64,000 nt of DNA from Ganoderma boninense (GCA_002900995.3 CM035305.1:4868908-4932907), one strand, 5' to 3'; shown: positions 47,159 to 59,881, numbered from the stretch's first letter. Numbers and translations are program-made. The notes: generated by a model not told the origin, from the sequence alone.

Positions 47159-50100
47159 ATGGCTTCGCGCCATCCTTGCTATTGTAGCATCTGTGTTTTG
47201 GGCACATACGAGGATGACGACGGCAATATGATCCCCGGCTCATTACAAACATCGAAAACGCGAAAACAACATGAGATCAGCGATGCAAAACGGGAGCGAA
47301 GAGCTGCTACCCAAACCTCACGTCTTGAAACACAAGTTATGGTTACTACGTTGGAAGATCAGGGACGGCCGCCCGACTCTCATTCGATCATCCGCTCTCT
47401 TGATGCCATTTCGGATGATGACGCTTCTGTGAACTCTCGAGGAATATCCGTACGTCTCTTTACCCTTTCAAACATGCGAACCGGTTTTGTACAAGCGAAT
47501 GGCAGGCAAACCAGGTCGGCGCAGAGCCCGAGAGCAGTTCCAGGCGTCCTCCAGGCGGACCCGCAGGCGTGACACCCGCGAATCAGGAAGTAAGTTAAAG
47601 ACGTGCTCGCCTTTAACTCGAATCGTTGACACCACCTTCAGGCTGCTCGTATCTCCCCTGAAGCCAAAAATCGGACAGATGAGCTAGCAATTTTCGAGAG
47701 CCAGCTTCACCACCGCTCACGCGCTGTTCCGACCAGCCTCAGTCTCACCTTTTCCTGTGCTCCGGCCACGTATACCGATGTGATCGCTCCCTTACAGCTC
47801 GATAATATCAACAACATGAAGTTTCAGTCGTTCCGCACTTGGCTACAGGCACGACGTGGCTGGCTGGTGGGACTCCATCCTCTAGGTGTCAAATATACCG
47901 ACAACCACCGCGATCGGCTTATCGAGAAGGTGGATTATCAGCTAGAGCGGTTGATGCGCTTGGAGCGCGACTGTTGGGATCGGGACAAGGTGGCTGCCAA
48001 GGTTCCAGGGTTATACTTCTCAGAAAAGGATGGCCCAATTGTGGTCACACCGCGTGCGTTTTTGAATTCACCTTCTCCTTCCCTGTGTTGTATGTAGCTC
48101 ATTGGGAATGCGTAGCGCCTATCGCAGAAACTCGAAAGAGTATGGAACCATGTTTAGTTGCAGCCCTTATAATGGTCGTAATTCTACACGCCATGGCAGG
48201 GGTAGCTCGCCCATATCTCACCTTCGTACTCGCGACTATCCGGGCAGTGATTCTAGGTGCTATCTGCATGAGCCGGCGACCGTCGGGTTTGACCGTGACC
48301 CCAGCACAGCTCCGCTTGCTTGAGAGGATCCCTGACGATGTTCGGACCGCTGCATCGGTCTTAAACCTCGACACTTCCTTCCGCTCGTTCGCCTGCTGCC
48401 CGAAGTGCTTCTCCATATACCCTCCGAACCCGGATGCCCCTGACGATCCATACCCTCGTACCTGTTCCCACCAAGAAACGGGCGAACCAGTTTGCGGCGA
48501 GCCTCTTGTGAAGGAGAAGATACTTAAGCCTGCCAAGAAAGGAGATCAGCCCCGGTCGGTATTCCGAGCGATCCGCACATACCCTTACCACTCAATTCAT
48601 TCCTGGATTTCGGACATGTTTTCCCGCCCCGGTATTGAAGAGATGTGTACAGCCTGTTGGGAGAAGCCGGAGAACGGAGACTCATGGATGGATATTTTGG
48701 ACTCTCCCGACATTCGGACCTTCCCCGGGCCCGACGGTGTCCTCTTTTCCACCCCACCATCCAATCGCGTTCATCTGGTCTTCTGCCTCTTCATCGACTG
48801 GTTCAACCCGCATGGCAACAAGCAGGCAGGACGACATCATTCCGTTGGCGCGATATACCTCGCTCTACTTAACCTGCCCGTTCATCTCCGCTACCGCCCT
48901 GAAAACATCTTCCTCGCTGGCATCATCCCGGGTCCGAATGAACCGAGCCTACACCAAATCAACCATCTCTTGCGCCCACTCATAGATGAGCTCCTAGACC
49001 TGTGGCACCGAGGCATCCATATCAAAGAGACGGTTTTGAACCCCCAGTTCGGTTGCCGTGTTCGAGCGGCTCTAATACCGCTCGTTTGCGATCTCCCCGC
49101 TTCCCGCAAGGCCGCAGGGTTCGCCTCCCACTCTGCTGCTCACTTCTGCTCCTTCTGTCTCCTACGAAAGAAGGACATCTGTAATGTTGATCGTGGTACG
49201 TGGCCTGGTTCTCGCACTTGGGAGGAACATCTCAGGCTCGCGCGCGAGTGGAGGGACGCACCCACGGACAAGATTCGCGAGGAGAAGTTTGACGCCCACG
49301 GTCTACGATGGTCGGAGCTACTTCGACTTCCGTACTGGGATCCCACTCGGTTTACGTTACTCGACTCTATGCACAATCTATTCTTGGGCGAGCTTCACCA
49401 CCATTGCATCATGCTATGGGGTATGAAGACAGCAGATGGCCGCTCTGCTCCCGGCACCGCTCCGAAGAACGCGTCAAAGGTCCACAGCCCCGCAGAGCAG
49501 CAGGCCTGTCTTGACAAGATTGCCGCTGCTTTGCGTGCCCCAAACCCATCAATCAAATCTGTGTCCGCTGCGCGCAAGGACTATCTGGCCACTATCGCGA
49601 CATTCAACTCTATCCCAATCACGCGGTCCAATCCTGGAAAGACGGACTATGCTTCGAAGCTCGTCGAACGGGTCAGGCAGACGCTTCTTCTCTTTACTCC
49701 CATTTCGTCTTACCTTTAATTACATCTTAGGTGACCTCACGCGGGGTCTCGTCGATCCTCATGCCCCCGGTCCTTCCTTATCCATCGAGTAACTTCCATC
49801 TCGTCGAGGAAGACGACGAAGCCTCCGATCCCGAAAACCAGTTCGGGCGCATCTTCACCGGCCAAGTCTTGCATGAGATTCGGAGGGACATCGCTTCGAT
49901 CCATGTGCCGTCCTAGCTCGAATGGCCCCCAGCTAACGTTGGAAGTGCGGCGACTGGCAAGCTCAAGGCTGACCATTGGCGGACCTTGTGCACCGTGCAC
50001 ATGGTCATCACTCTCGGTCGTTTATGGGGTGATGCTTCTTCTTCTGAGGGCGAGAAGGCAGCTCTAGAAAACTTCATGCACCTTATTGCAGCAGTCGATC

Positions 50101-51246
50101 TTGCAACACGACGAACCATGTCTCACGAGCGCGCTATGACTTTCGATGGGCACATCGAGAGTTATCTGTTCGGGATACGCCTCTTGTACGACGCTCAGCT
50201 GGTTCCTAATCATCATCTTTCGCTCCACCTAATGGATTGTCTAACGCTTTTCGGCCCAACGCATGGGTGGTGGTCTTTTCCATTTGAACGGTATAATGGG
50301 ATGCTTCAGAAGCTCAAGACGAACCATAAACAATGTTCGTAGATTATGTTTTTGACTGCATAAGTATACACTCACTGATGCAACGGGCGTAGCCGACATC
50401 CCAGGGACATTCATGCGGGGCTTTTACATGGGGGCCAAGTTGCGGTGGCTCATGGATTGTGAAGCATGGCCAGCGGATAGCGAGTTTCAGGGTATGGTCA
50501 ATGCGTTCCAGGCTGTTTTCGGGCATGGTACCCACCGGCCTCGTTTCCTGAACGTCCTCGCGGAGTCATTCGGCACCGAGAACGTCACAGACCCCGAAAC
50601 GCCGTCGAGCCATCCTGGTAGCGAGGAGAAGCCTCTTCCTCTCGATCTATACGAGAAGCTACTGCGCTCTATCAACTCCTCCTCGCAGACATATTTCGCG
50701 GCTCTGCACAATGACACCGGCATCTCTGACCATCCATTCCTTCCCGAAACGGCCGAATTCGTCTCTCGACTCACACATCTTGGTGTCACATACGCTACAC
50801 GTCGACGGTGAGGCCTCCGAAACTCATTCATTCTCTTCCGCATGCCGCCGGTGCACGATTCAGATTCTCGCGCCATCGTCGCAGGTCAGATTGACACGAT
50901 TTTTTATCACACTCGCCGGGAGGGGGACACAGTTATCACGGAGCCGTTCTTCCTTGTCGACAAGTATACACCCCTCTCTGAAGACGATGAACAGTACGAT
51001 CCTTACCGCAAGTTCCCTGACAGCAACACATGGCTGTGCTACCGAAGATTCGAGGAGCGGCAGCTACTACAACTTCCAGATATTGTAGCTCACTTCGCCG
51101 CTCTGGAGTACACGCCGGCTGGAATTGATGAGCCATGTATCGTGGTGCGATCTTTGGATCGGGTAGGTTCACTTGCATCATCCTGGCTGCCTGTGCTGAT
51201 TTATACTTCAGAGTTAGCTATGTACACACATGCCCGCCATAGGTAG
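47159..51246 (+). pseudogene. Tnp2 (CACTA-type) transposase with two nonsense codons
   Basis: Exons 47159-47449, 47515-47589, 47642-48053, from 48098, from about 49732 and from about 50397 follow one another. The amino end has a Cys motif (CYCSICVLGTYEDDDG). The core has the Tnp2 signature: RVHLVFCLFIDWFNPHGNKQ, AGRHHSVGAIYLALLNLP, AGIIPGPNEPSLHQINHLL, ALIPLVCDLPASRKAAGFA and LLRLPYWDPTRFTLLDSMHN, which includes acidic catalytic positions. The C-terminal part has LVPNHHLSLHLMD and FGPTHGWWSFPFERYN, and ends near CIVVRSLDR. A TAG at 49914-49916 replaces the family Trp in SLPSWL. A TGA at 50809-50811 interrupts the frame between GVTYATRRR and GLRNSFIL, which continue in the same frame. The element should be unable to make full transposase. 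Confidence 0.85.
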
Positions 51247-51928
51247 AGGCTGATTTGCGACACTGGCGTACTATGTAGGTGACACCGATGCGCTCTGGCC
51301 CTAGTCTCTCGAATGTACATGTCTCGCTGCTACCCCCGAGTTGGGACACAAGGAGGCGCGAGTGAGGAACTCACCACGAGGGGCCATGCCCCAAGGTCAC
51401 CTCGAGCCAGCTGTTTCCGAGAGGGTGCGTGGAGGAGAGCGCGTGCGGAGGCTGGTTCAGAACCTCGAAGCCACTATTCGTACAAGTAAGAGTGTGTGCA
51501 GTGTCGCAGTGGGCGCAGTGCGGCGGGTATATACAGCAGAAATGGACAGCGTACCGTCCCAAGTAGGGCCAATTGCCTGCTCATCCCGAGAAACATTGGT
51601 ATTTATAACCTAACAACAGAGTGGCGAAGAAAGTTGCCAGGAAGCCTCAAGAAGGTGAGCGTATGGATGATGGTATTAGTCGGAGTGGGGGAAGTACCCG
51701 GCCCGGCGGTGTCGTGGCGGTGGAGGGCCGCCCACGGACCACGCTGTCTCCGCGTGCGATCAAGTGCAGTCAAGTGCCCTCTCACCTCTGGCCTCTTCCC
51801 GGGTCCCACCACTCTCCACAGCCCCCACCCCAACCTCCAGATCTTGCGTCCACTCTTCCCCCAGGGTCTCTCACCATCATCGACTCTCCTCCGAAGAGGC
51901 TTTTTTATTGCTGCGGCATTCATCCGTC
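51247..51928. other. Spacer between the Tnp2 element and the SUN gene
   Basis: No gene and no CACTA-type terminal repeat was recognised. A minor open frame runs into the SUN promoter region. Confidence 0.4.
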
Positions 51929-52961
51929 ATGGGCAACTCCAGAATGCGCCGGAAGGACAAGAATATATACGATTCGTCGCGTTTCGAAGGGGATGAGTCG
52001 CCGAGCAGTGACTCCTCAGGTGCGTTGTTGCGTATGTAGTGTGTTAACTGCTTCAATTTGGTTCACAGGGATGGACGCTAGGCCTAAACGTGTCAGGTTC
52101 AAACGATCGACGACTCCACCACGTCCCTCGCGGACTCGAGCTCGTTTTCAAACCTTGAGTTGTTTGCCTACCTTCCGGACTATCTCCCTCGTTCTCGTTC
52201 TCGTTCTCGTTCTCGTTGCCGTTTCCATGGTTCTCCTCGATATAAACTTTTCCTCCTACTTCGCGGCCGCTATCAACTTCGCGCGACCCTTCATCGAAGC
52301 AACCTCGTCGCCAGCTGCCCATCGCACCGCTGCTCAGGTTCCCCCTCATCTCGCCGACTATGTGCAGAAGGTGGTAGCCACGGCCCTGGACAATGCAATA
52401 CAGCGCCCCGATTTCACCCAACGCTCTCAAGGTGCGATCGTGATTCCATCGTTGACGACATCGCAAACGCGTATATCCTGTAACGATCCAGAAGCGATCC
52501 TGGATGGAAGGCGGGATCCCGGCTCTTGCTGCTTCATCGCAGGCAATCGCGGTCAAGTGGCTATCCGGCTGGCTGAACTCATCCGCCCTACCCACGTTGC
52601 TATCGACTACATCCTTCCCTCGCATACGATGCTGCGGCATGCTCCTCGCCATTTGGTCCTCTGGGGCTTAGTGGATGGGGCCGCCAACAAGGCCTTATTC
52701 CAGACCTTGTCTCGGTTCCGTGCGAAGCACCGATCCCTTGGAGACGGGCCTCCTATATCCGCATCGTTCACTTTCCTGCCTTTCGCAAACTTCACCTTCG
52801 ATGTCCATGCCGCCTTTCCGATCCAGACCTTCCCTATCCACCCCGATATAGTCGTTTCAGCGATGACTTCTGGCTTATACATCCTCGAGTTTCGGAACAA
52901 TTGGGGCGGCAATTCCACTGGGATTTGTCGCGTACGACTTCATGGCGAGCGGGTTGCTTAG
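51929..52961 (+). CDS. SUN-domain nuclear-envelope protein
   Basis: Two exons (51929-52019, 52069-52961) give 984 nt, 327 residues. The basic amino terminus (MGNSRMRRKDKN; RPKRVRFKRS) would face the nucleoplasm. One membrane helix, SLVLVLVLVLVAVSMVLLDI, is encoded by a CTCGTT repeat. The short linker leads to the SUN domain: GAIVIPSLTT, DPEAILDGRRDPGSCCFIAG, GQVAIRLAELIRPTHVAIDY, HAPRHLVLWGLVDG and a C-terminal LEFRNNWGGNSTGICRVRLH. SUN proteins sit in the inner nuclear membrane and bind KASH partners in the perinuclear space, linking chromatin to the cytoskeleton. Only a short coiled linker precedes the domain, so it belongs to the compact SUN type. It is complete and ends at HGERVA. Confidence 0.9.
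52188..52216 (+). repeat. CTCGTT hexanucleotide repeat in the SUN membrane helix
   Basis: About five tandem CTCGTT units encode alternating Leu-Val residues of the transmembrane helix. Confidence 0.85.
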
Positions 52962-53400
52962 GTTGGCCCATGTCTGGTAAGCACTCCTCACGTATGAAGG
53001 TGGTTAATTAGCAATTGAAAGCTTTGAAATAATTCCAGTATCAATTTGTATTTTAAAGCCTCTACTTCAATGCACTTTTGTATGTTTTCCGTCTCCTTTC
53101 GTTCATCATCCCGCTGTTATCGATATGAGCGAAAAAGAGCATCGTGGTGTACTTGCGGGAATCGCATTCCATCAATGTCACTGTGAGTGGCACAATTTCA
53201 CAAGTTGGATGCAGGCCGGGCATCGAGGCGTGGTGTGCCACTCGGAGGTGTAAAGGTGCGTCTCACGAGTCCCCTCGAAGAATTACACATAAAGACGCGC
53301 CATTTCTCCAGCGAGCGACCCCGCGTCGTCTACACCACACCACACCACACGTCAGCGCACGGTACCGCCCACTCGAACCCATCCGGCTTCGCATCCCGTT
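52962..53400. other. Intergenic
   Basis: This stretch is 3' sequence of the SUN gene and the promoter of the next gene. Nothing else is seen. Confidence 0.5.
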
Positions 53401-56400
53401 ATGTCCAGCCCCTCCAGTCAGCCAGCGCCTGTGACCCCTCCGTCAGCCCAGGGGCCACCTGTGCCTCTGTCATTACAGGTAGTGGTCCCAACTCCTAGGA
53501 TGCACTGGAGACACTCACCTGGGACTCTTCGGTTCTTTTCCCCAGCGTCGTGATGCCCCTCTACCTCCCGTTCCTAATCAAGAGCCTACCGGTCCTGCTG
53601 GAATGGGCGGAGCGCTGACCGTGCGGCAGAGTGAACCGGCGGGCGGGACATCCACGGGCACGTCTGCGAGCATGGCCGTACCAAGCAACAGCGCCCCTGC
53701 GAATGTGACAGCGCCGGAAAGCACCACGCCGCTCGGTGCGCCGCCGACGGCAGAGTCGATTCCCATACCCGCAGCACCCTCACCTTCCAAGCCGGTCGCA
53801 GGGCGGAAGCACCAAGTCCGACGTCGTGAAGACTTCATCAACAAGAAGGCGACGAAGGTGGCGCCTGGCGTATGTGGTACATTGAAACTATGCTAGCTTC
53901 ATGCTCATGTTTTACAGAGCTCCGCTCTGCCTTTGTCACTGAACGCTACTCCGAAGAAAAAACGTGTATGTTGTGTTTACTAAAATGAGACCATCGGCTT
54001 CTAATGTCGGCGTTGTAAGGTACTTGGCCCCGTAGTTGAATATTGCACGCCTGGGGCGCCCGACTTTCTCTATCAAGTGATTAAGTCAGCCCGTTCTGGG
54101 AACGACGTCGAGCAGCACGGTCATGGACAAGCTCGAACTACGTCCTTGCGACCAACGCGCCCTCTTAGATCCACACGCGGATCATCGGCGGTGAGTTCAG
54201 CTCCAATTCACCGTGTTCTCTTCCGTTGAGTACTCACGGCTGCGACGTAGATGCCCTCTCAGCCTGTCCAACCGGGATATACCAACACTCCCCAAGTTGC
54301 TCAACAACAACCAGCAGCGCGTCAGCAGCAAGTCGTGCACCAGCAAATAATGCCGCCACAAGCGCTGCTCCAGCAGCAGGCGATACCGCAACAGGCGCTG
54401 CTCCAACAGCAAGCGATGGCCCACCAACAACTCTTCCAACAACCGCATATGCCCCAACAACAGCCCCAGATGTACCAGCCCTTCATGCAGGTTTCTGCGC
54501 CTATGGCATACGCCATGCCGATGCAAACGCCCAATCAAGTCATAGGGTTCCATGGTTACCCTCAAGCAGCTCCGATCGTATGTATATATTGGATGCTTGT
54601 TGCCCTTTTATCGATAACATGTTATTGTAGCCCAATGCTGGTCCCTCGATTTGGAACGACTATCATGAAGCCCACGAGCAAGACGGCATGGACCAGCGGT
54701 ACTCCACTCCGCGACGCGTGCGCACTCGTCACGTCCATTATGATCTCGAGGACGACGACTACGAGGACGACGATGGCGACAACGGATATATCAGTGATAG
54801 GCATCGGAGAGGGGGCACCGACGGCGACGATGAAGAATCCGAGGATGAGAATGATAGGATGGAATACGACCACCAGTACGAGCACCAGTATGACCTCGAT
54901 GACGACGACCTTGAGTATGAAGACGAGGTGTGTATTTAATACTATTCAAGGCGTGCCATGTAGCTAAAGGGTTGAAGGAGGGACTCAACGAGGAGGAACA
55001 ACCGATGGACCGAATTGTTCAAGAGGACGGAATGCAGGACATAGACGGCGATGACCCGGAGACTGCTCAGCTTGGCGCACAGTCACCACCACCGGGTCGT
55101 CGTGAATCCGTGCCTCCGCGCCCATCGTCCTCCCAAAACACAGGCGAACAGATGGAGGTAGGTGAACGCGAGCGATTGGACTTCCCGTGCCCAGTGCTAA
55201 CTCACATCGAACTGCAGGATCAACAGCAATCGCTGAGCGAAGGCCCAAATGATGCTCGAGAGCGCGCAGCCAGAGCCAAAGGCAAAGTTAGTCATCCGTT
55301 GCGTGACTGCAAGAGCTTCGCTGACGAGGGACGTCATCATAGGAGCGCGCCACCGGGCCCTCAACTCCAGGGCCTTCGACTCGATTTGGAGAACGAGCGC
55401 TGCCAAGCCAAGGGGGCGAAAGCTACTTTCTACTCCTCTTGAAGCAATTTAGCGAGTTCAACGAAATTCAGCGCGAGGAGAACAGGCTAAACCGCCAGTG
55501 GCAGTACGTACTAAACGTCGCGCTCTCCTGCGCATTCGTCTGATATCAAATGCAGGCAGAACGTGATGCAGCACATCAAGAAGCTCGACCACAAGATCAC
55601 TCGTGGGCCAGCGGTAGTCGAGCGCGGCACCAATGGACGTGGCTCGGGCAGTCGTGTCAAAGTCCACAGGGACCGACCATCGAACTCGATGGCCTCCCGT
55701 ATTATTCTCGAGCCTCGAAACCAGCCTGTGTCGCCCGAAGGCCTAAAGCGGTTGGAGGAGAAGGAGAAGGGTCACCTTGCCGACCTTCAAGTGCGTCCTA
55801 CCCTCGCTGCCTAACCTATTGGTTCTCATATCTCGTAGAACGTCGTTCGAGTTCATTTCAAGAAGTTACTCGGCGTAACGTCCTACAAGGAGATGGCGCA
55901 GAAGAACCCTCCGCTTGACGACAACAAAATCTTCGAGTACGAAGTATCCGGCCCCCAATACTTTACGGTGGAAAACTTCCGGGTCGACTTCGTTCAGGCT
56001 TGGAAGGAGTTCCCCTTCAACTTGAGCGCGCGCGACTTCTTTGCCAATCACCTCGTACGCGTCCTCAAGGGCGGGGGCTACAAGAAGGCAGCTATTCCAC
56101 CTCGCTATCACACCTTCGACCATGTTGCCGAAGCGTTAGACGTCCACATGGACCATGCACGCAAGCGCTACCGCGAGTCGGTCAATCCGCCCCCCGTCGA
56201 TGAGATTGAGCAGAACAAGCGCAAGGCCAGGATGGTCTCTCGGAGAGGAACTGTACGTCTCGTTTTCATTTCGACTTATCTTGTCGGCACCTAACTTCTC
56301 CATTACGCTAGCTATATACCAGTCGTTACAGAGCGACGAAGCTTGTGGACAAGTACAACCGCTTTCAAGATCTCTTCATCAACTTGCGGGGGGCACACAT

Positions 56401-56502
56401 GAGCGCGGACGAGACGGATGTCGACGACAAGGGCAAGAAGAAGCACCCTACTACCTTCACGATAGTTCGCGCTGCTTGGATGAGCTTCGCCTTCGGCGGA
56501 CT
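53401..56502 (+). CDS. Long multi-exon protein of unknown function, cut by an assembly gap
   Basis: The exons, in order, are 53401-53478, 53546-53869, 53918-53965, 54020-54190, 54251-54577, 54631-54927, 54978-55157, 55218-55286, an unresolved exon near 55300-55420, 55445-55503, 55556-55790, 55839-56252 and 56312 to the gap. The first part is disordered Pro/Ser-rich. The fifth exon is Gln-rich (QQQPAARQQQVVHQQ). The sixth is highly acidic (LEDDDYEDDDGDNG). After a short coiled segment comes a dense conserved-looking domain: NVVRVHFKKLLGVTSYKEMA, NFRVDFVQAWKEFPFN, IPPRYHTFDHVAEALDVHM, NPPPVDEIEQNKRKARM, LYTSRYRATKLVDKYNRF and FTIVRAAWMSFAFGG. It resembles unnamed mushroom-specific families that often lie near transposons. 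I cannot name it. The 3' end is lost in the gap. Confidence 0.7.
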
Positions 56503-56602
56503 NNNNNNNNNNNNNNNNNNNNNNNNNNNNNNNNNNNNNNNNNNNNNNNNNNNNNNNNNNNNNNNNNNNNNNNNNNNNNNNNNNNNNNNNNNNNNNNNNN
56601 NN
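56503..56602. other. Assembly gap (100 N)
   Basis: Exactly 100 undetermined bases, a conventional unknown-length scaffold gap. Confidence 1.
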
Positions 56603-58261
56603 TTTCACCCTCCAAAATCTTTTACCGCGACTTGTTCGAAAAGGGGGCGAACGCGGACGGCCGGACACGATCCCCAACGACGAGTGGGCGCTGGACTCCC
56701 GGGGCCCCTGAACGGGGCTACCCCCGCTCAGGGAGCGTTGACGACGACGTTTTGGGTCGTGCCCATAACCGAGGTGAACAAGCTCATGGATATGCGTCGC
56801 TTCGCAAGGAGGTATGTCCCCAGCCGTATGCCCCACTTGTGCATGTCTTAATACCACACCGCTCACCGTTAGCATACCAATTGGCTGGCTTTATTGGGCA
56901 TTTGGGAAGAGGGGTCGGCACCTTATCACACACCTCGTAAATAAAAATCATGTTTTTTGCCCCGGGACAGGAGGGCGCTTGCTTCACATCGTACATTAAG
57001 CGCACAAGAACGCCATTGGCCGATCGAGGGGCCTACCCCATTATTGCGCTAACCGCTCGACCTCAAATGGTACTTCCTCCACCTTGGGCACGAGTGTTTG
57101 CCGCCATCTCGCGGTTCAACATGGGAAGAGGGACAGCTCGGGAACCGTTCCGGATTTACATCAATGGAGAAGACGCAATTCGGGGGGAATCTCGAAAAGT
57201 TTCAAGTAAAAATATTGACACCCCAGAAACGGTCCCCCTTGTCGTGGGGGGGGGGGCAGGCTGGAGAAGGCGGGGGAAAAATGGTTGCCCAGATGGGGAG
57301 ATTCCCGGGGATTTTTTTGGCCCACGCCCCATCCCCAGTGTTTCTTCGCCCTTCTCTGCCTGCCCTTTCGGACGATCTGCGCCCCCGGTGGGGCGCCGGC
57401 AACGTTTCGCTGCCCTGAGCAGGACCTGCCCAACGCGCGGGGTTCAATATGGCACGTCTTCGGGGCCTTTGCCGGAGTTTGTTGAGCTGAAGGGTGGGAA
57501 AGGTTTTTGTGGGGGCCCTTTCGTGCACTGTTGGGGCCCCAGATCTGTTCACAAAAAAGAAGGTCGAAAAAACCGAACGGTAAAAGATTTTTCCCCTTTG
57601 CGTAAGTTCTAGTTCTGTTGCAGCATGATACAACATTGCGAGGGGCATTTCCTTCAATTCTCCTTTTTTGACATATGGGCCACGGGGCCTTTTCATGGAT
57701 GGGAAATTTTCCCCTAATTCCCGCGACAAGGGCCGATCACACTGGTGGGATTTGAAGAGGGAGAAAGGGAAACTGTTATCTACCGCTCTGTTCGACGAAG
57801 GGGGTGAGGAAAAGGAGGAATTTGTGCCGCTCCCAAACCCGTAAGGGCCATTTGAGTCCTTCTCTCATGCGTCTGTTTTGCCTCTTCTCCTACGCAGTTT
57901 GTTTTTAGCGTGGCGAAAGGAAAGATTTGCAAAAACATTCATTAAAATCCAAGGCGACCGTTGCTCACCCTGCCCCTCAAATACTCCCAAAAAGGGATGG
58001 CGAAGACTCTGCGCCCCCGGGGTTCAGTTCGATGAAGACGCTTACACTCCTTTTAAGGGAAAGTCCCCCAAAACCCAAAACGGCCCGATGCAAGTCAAGT
58101 GGTCGAGAGAACTCCGCAGGAAGCGGTACATCGAGGACCCACCTGAAGAGGTGTACAACGCTGGCCTGAACGAAGCAAGGAGGGCGTGCATGCACTGCGC
58201 TCGAGACGCGGCTGTATGAGAGAATCTGCGAGCACCTTTACCTCTCGCTCCCTTACCACTG
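56603..58261 (+). pseudogene. Degraded copy of EF-hand gene exons 7-13
   Basis: The sequence follows 11946-13934 base by base but with many single-base indels, G runs (for example GTGGGGGGGGGG near 57245) and lost letters, so no exon stays open. About 300 bp matching 13485-13784 are absent at 58103. Just downstream an extra TGCA (near 58188) shifts the frame. Intron positions are retained. The error pattern is that of low-quality reads at a contig end next to the gap, so the decay may be artificial. Confidence 0.8.
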
Positions 58262-58348
58262 GTGCGTCCGATGCTTTACCTCACATGCTCGTGTGACAGC
58301 CTTGGCCGCCCTCTGTGCTTGTGCTCGCATACTCATATCTAGATGCAG

Positions 58349-59521
58349 GTCTACGCTATGCGAGGCTCCCCCAGAGTCCAACGTGGGCACGCACTACGTC
58401 GAGGGCGCGCGCTGCATCTGCCTCACGTGCATCCCAGACAAGGCCGACTTCTCGCGCCAGATCAGCTTCTGCGACGACCCGCAGTGTCTCGGCACCGGGC
58501 ATGCGGAAGGGTTCTGGGAGGCGTCGTTCTGCGGTCCGAAAACCGTCCACCGTACGACGCACGATATCCTCAAGGTCAGGACAGTCATCAACCATCTCCT
58601 CTTGCCGATCCTCTCTGGACAGGCTGCGCTGGCGCTCGAGCTGGTCCGCGCGCCTGGGGTACTGCCGGACCCTCCTGTGGAAGACGCCACATTGCCGGCC
58701 GTGGAGGACAAGGTCCACTCTGAGAAACCGTCCGAGGATCCTTCCCCGTCGGAAGCTGTTGAGCCTGAGAAGCCATCTCAATCTCACGCTGAAGACGGCA
58801 GCACCCACGAGGAGAACCCCGAAATCCCGGAAGCAACGGAGTCGGAGACACCGACGTGTTGCATGTGTCGGCAAACCGTATACATGGGGCACTGCTGGCG
58901 TTGTCTGGAGTGCGAAGGCACGTCTTCTCCTGCACCGTAACCGCTATCGTCATTCGGCCGGGCAGGGCCAACTCATGTCCATGTTCATGTCCACAGCTTA
59001 CATTTGCGACGAGTGCGACAAGCAGATGCTGATCGCCTGCTGGTCGTGTCAAAAGACGTTCTCCCAGCCCGAGTGGTACTACGGGTTTCAGCCAAGTACG
59101 TAATCCACATCGTCCAATGAGTCGGAGGTCCTGGCCCCCATGAATCACGATGTCGCTGACCGGCTGTTGCGGTTGCTGCTACTCTGCAGCGGACTTTACG
59201 TGCCCGACGTGCTGTGGACGTGGTGTCAAGGGCCCAGATCCCGACGACCCAGGAATGGCGATTTTGCGCCGACACGTCTACACCCACCCGCTCGTTCGGT
59301 GCAAGCGGCTCGTTCCAGACCCTCAGCCAGACCCAGACACGGAACAGAAATCGACGGACAACCGCCTCGCGAAGCTGGAGGAGCGAATAGAGCAGCTGCA
59401 AGGTCAGCTCATGAAGTTGGAGAATAAGCAAGAGGCGATGCAGGCGCTGCTGCTCTCCAGGTTCACGGAAGCCCTAACGAGGATGCCGAGCGTAGATAGC
59501 GTGAACGGACAGGCTGCATGA
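58349..59521 (+). CDS. C-terminal exons of the duplicated EF-hand/Cys-cluster gene
   Basis: Exons 58349-58917, 58997-59095 and 59190-59521 correspond to exons 14-16 of the gene at 9887 and remain open with the same splice sites, including the GC donor (GAAG|GCACGT). All Cys clusters are kept: RCICLTCIPDK, CCMCRQTV, CWRCLEC, ICDECDKQ and FTCPTCCGRG. Substitutions between copies include several amino acid changes. The upstream exons are degraded, so a full protein cannot be made from this sequence as assembled. Confidence 0.75.
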
Positions 59522-59881
59522 AAAGTACAGAATGTATTTTCACACACCATCAAATTCTCCCCTCCATAGATACTCAAGCAGGACATCTGAACAACCACGC
59601 CTCCTTCCCCACCGCCATCACACAAACCAACGCATGATGACACCCAGCGCGAACGCCAGCACAAGCCTCGCCCGCCTTCCCCCTCCTCACCGCCTTGCCA
59701 TTCCTCGCCCCGGCTGGCGCCCATTTCGCATTCTCTCACATCCTCGCCCTCGGCATGCGGTTCCCCAGAGCTAATGGCGGCGACCTGGATGTGTCGGTAC
59801 GTCGACTTGACAGTGCAGTCTATCCGCCCGTTCCAAACAGTGGTATACAGACATAGGACCTATGGACGTGTATCTAGTGTC

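Noticed and set aside
50720..50900. An intron hiding the TGA at 50809 in the Tnp2 gene
   Set aside because: The available GT-AG pairs put the following conserved GQIDTIFYHTR block out of frame, while reading straight through keeps it in frame.
58315..59103. Overlapping Arg/Ser-rich frames on both strands of the duplicated C-terminal exons
   Set aside because: They are out-of-frame readings of the same exons that have Cys clusters in the proper frame.
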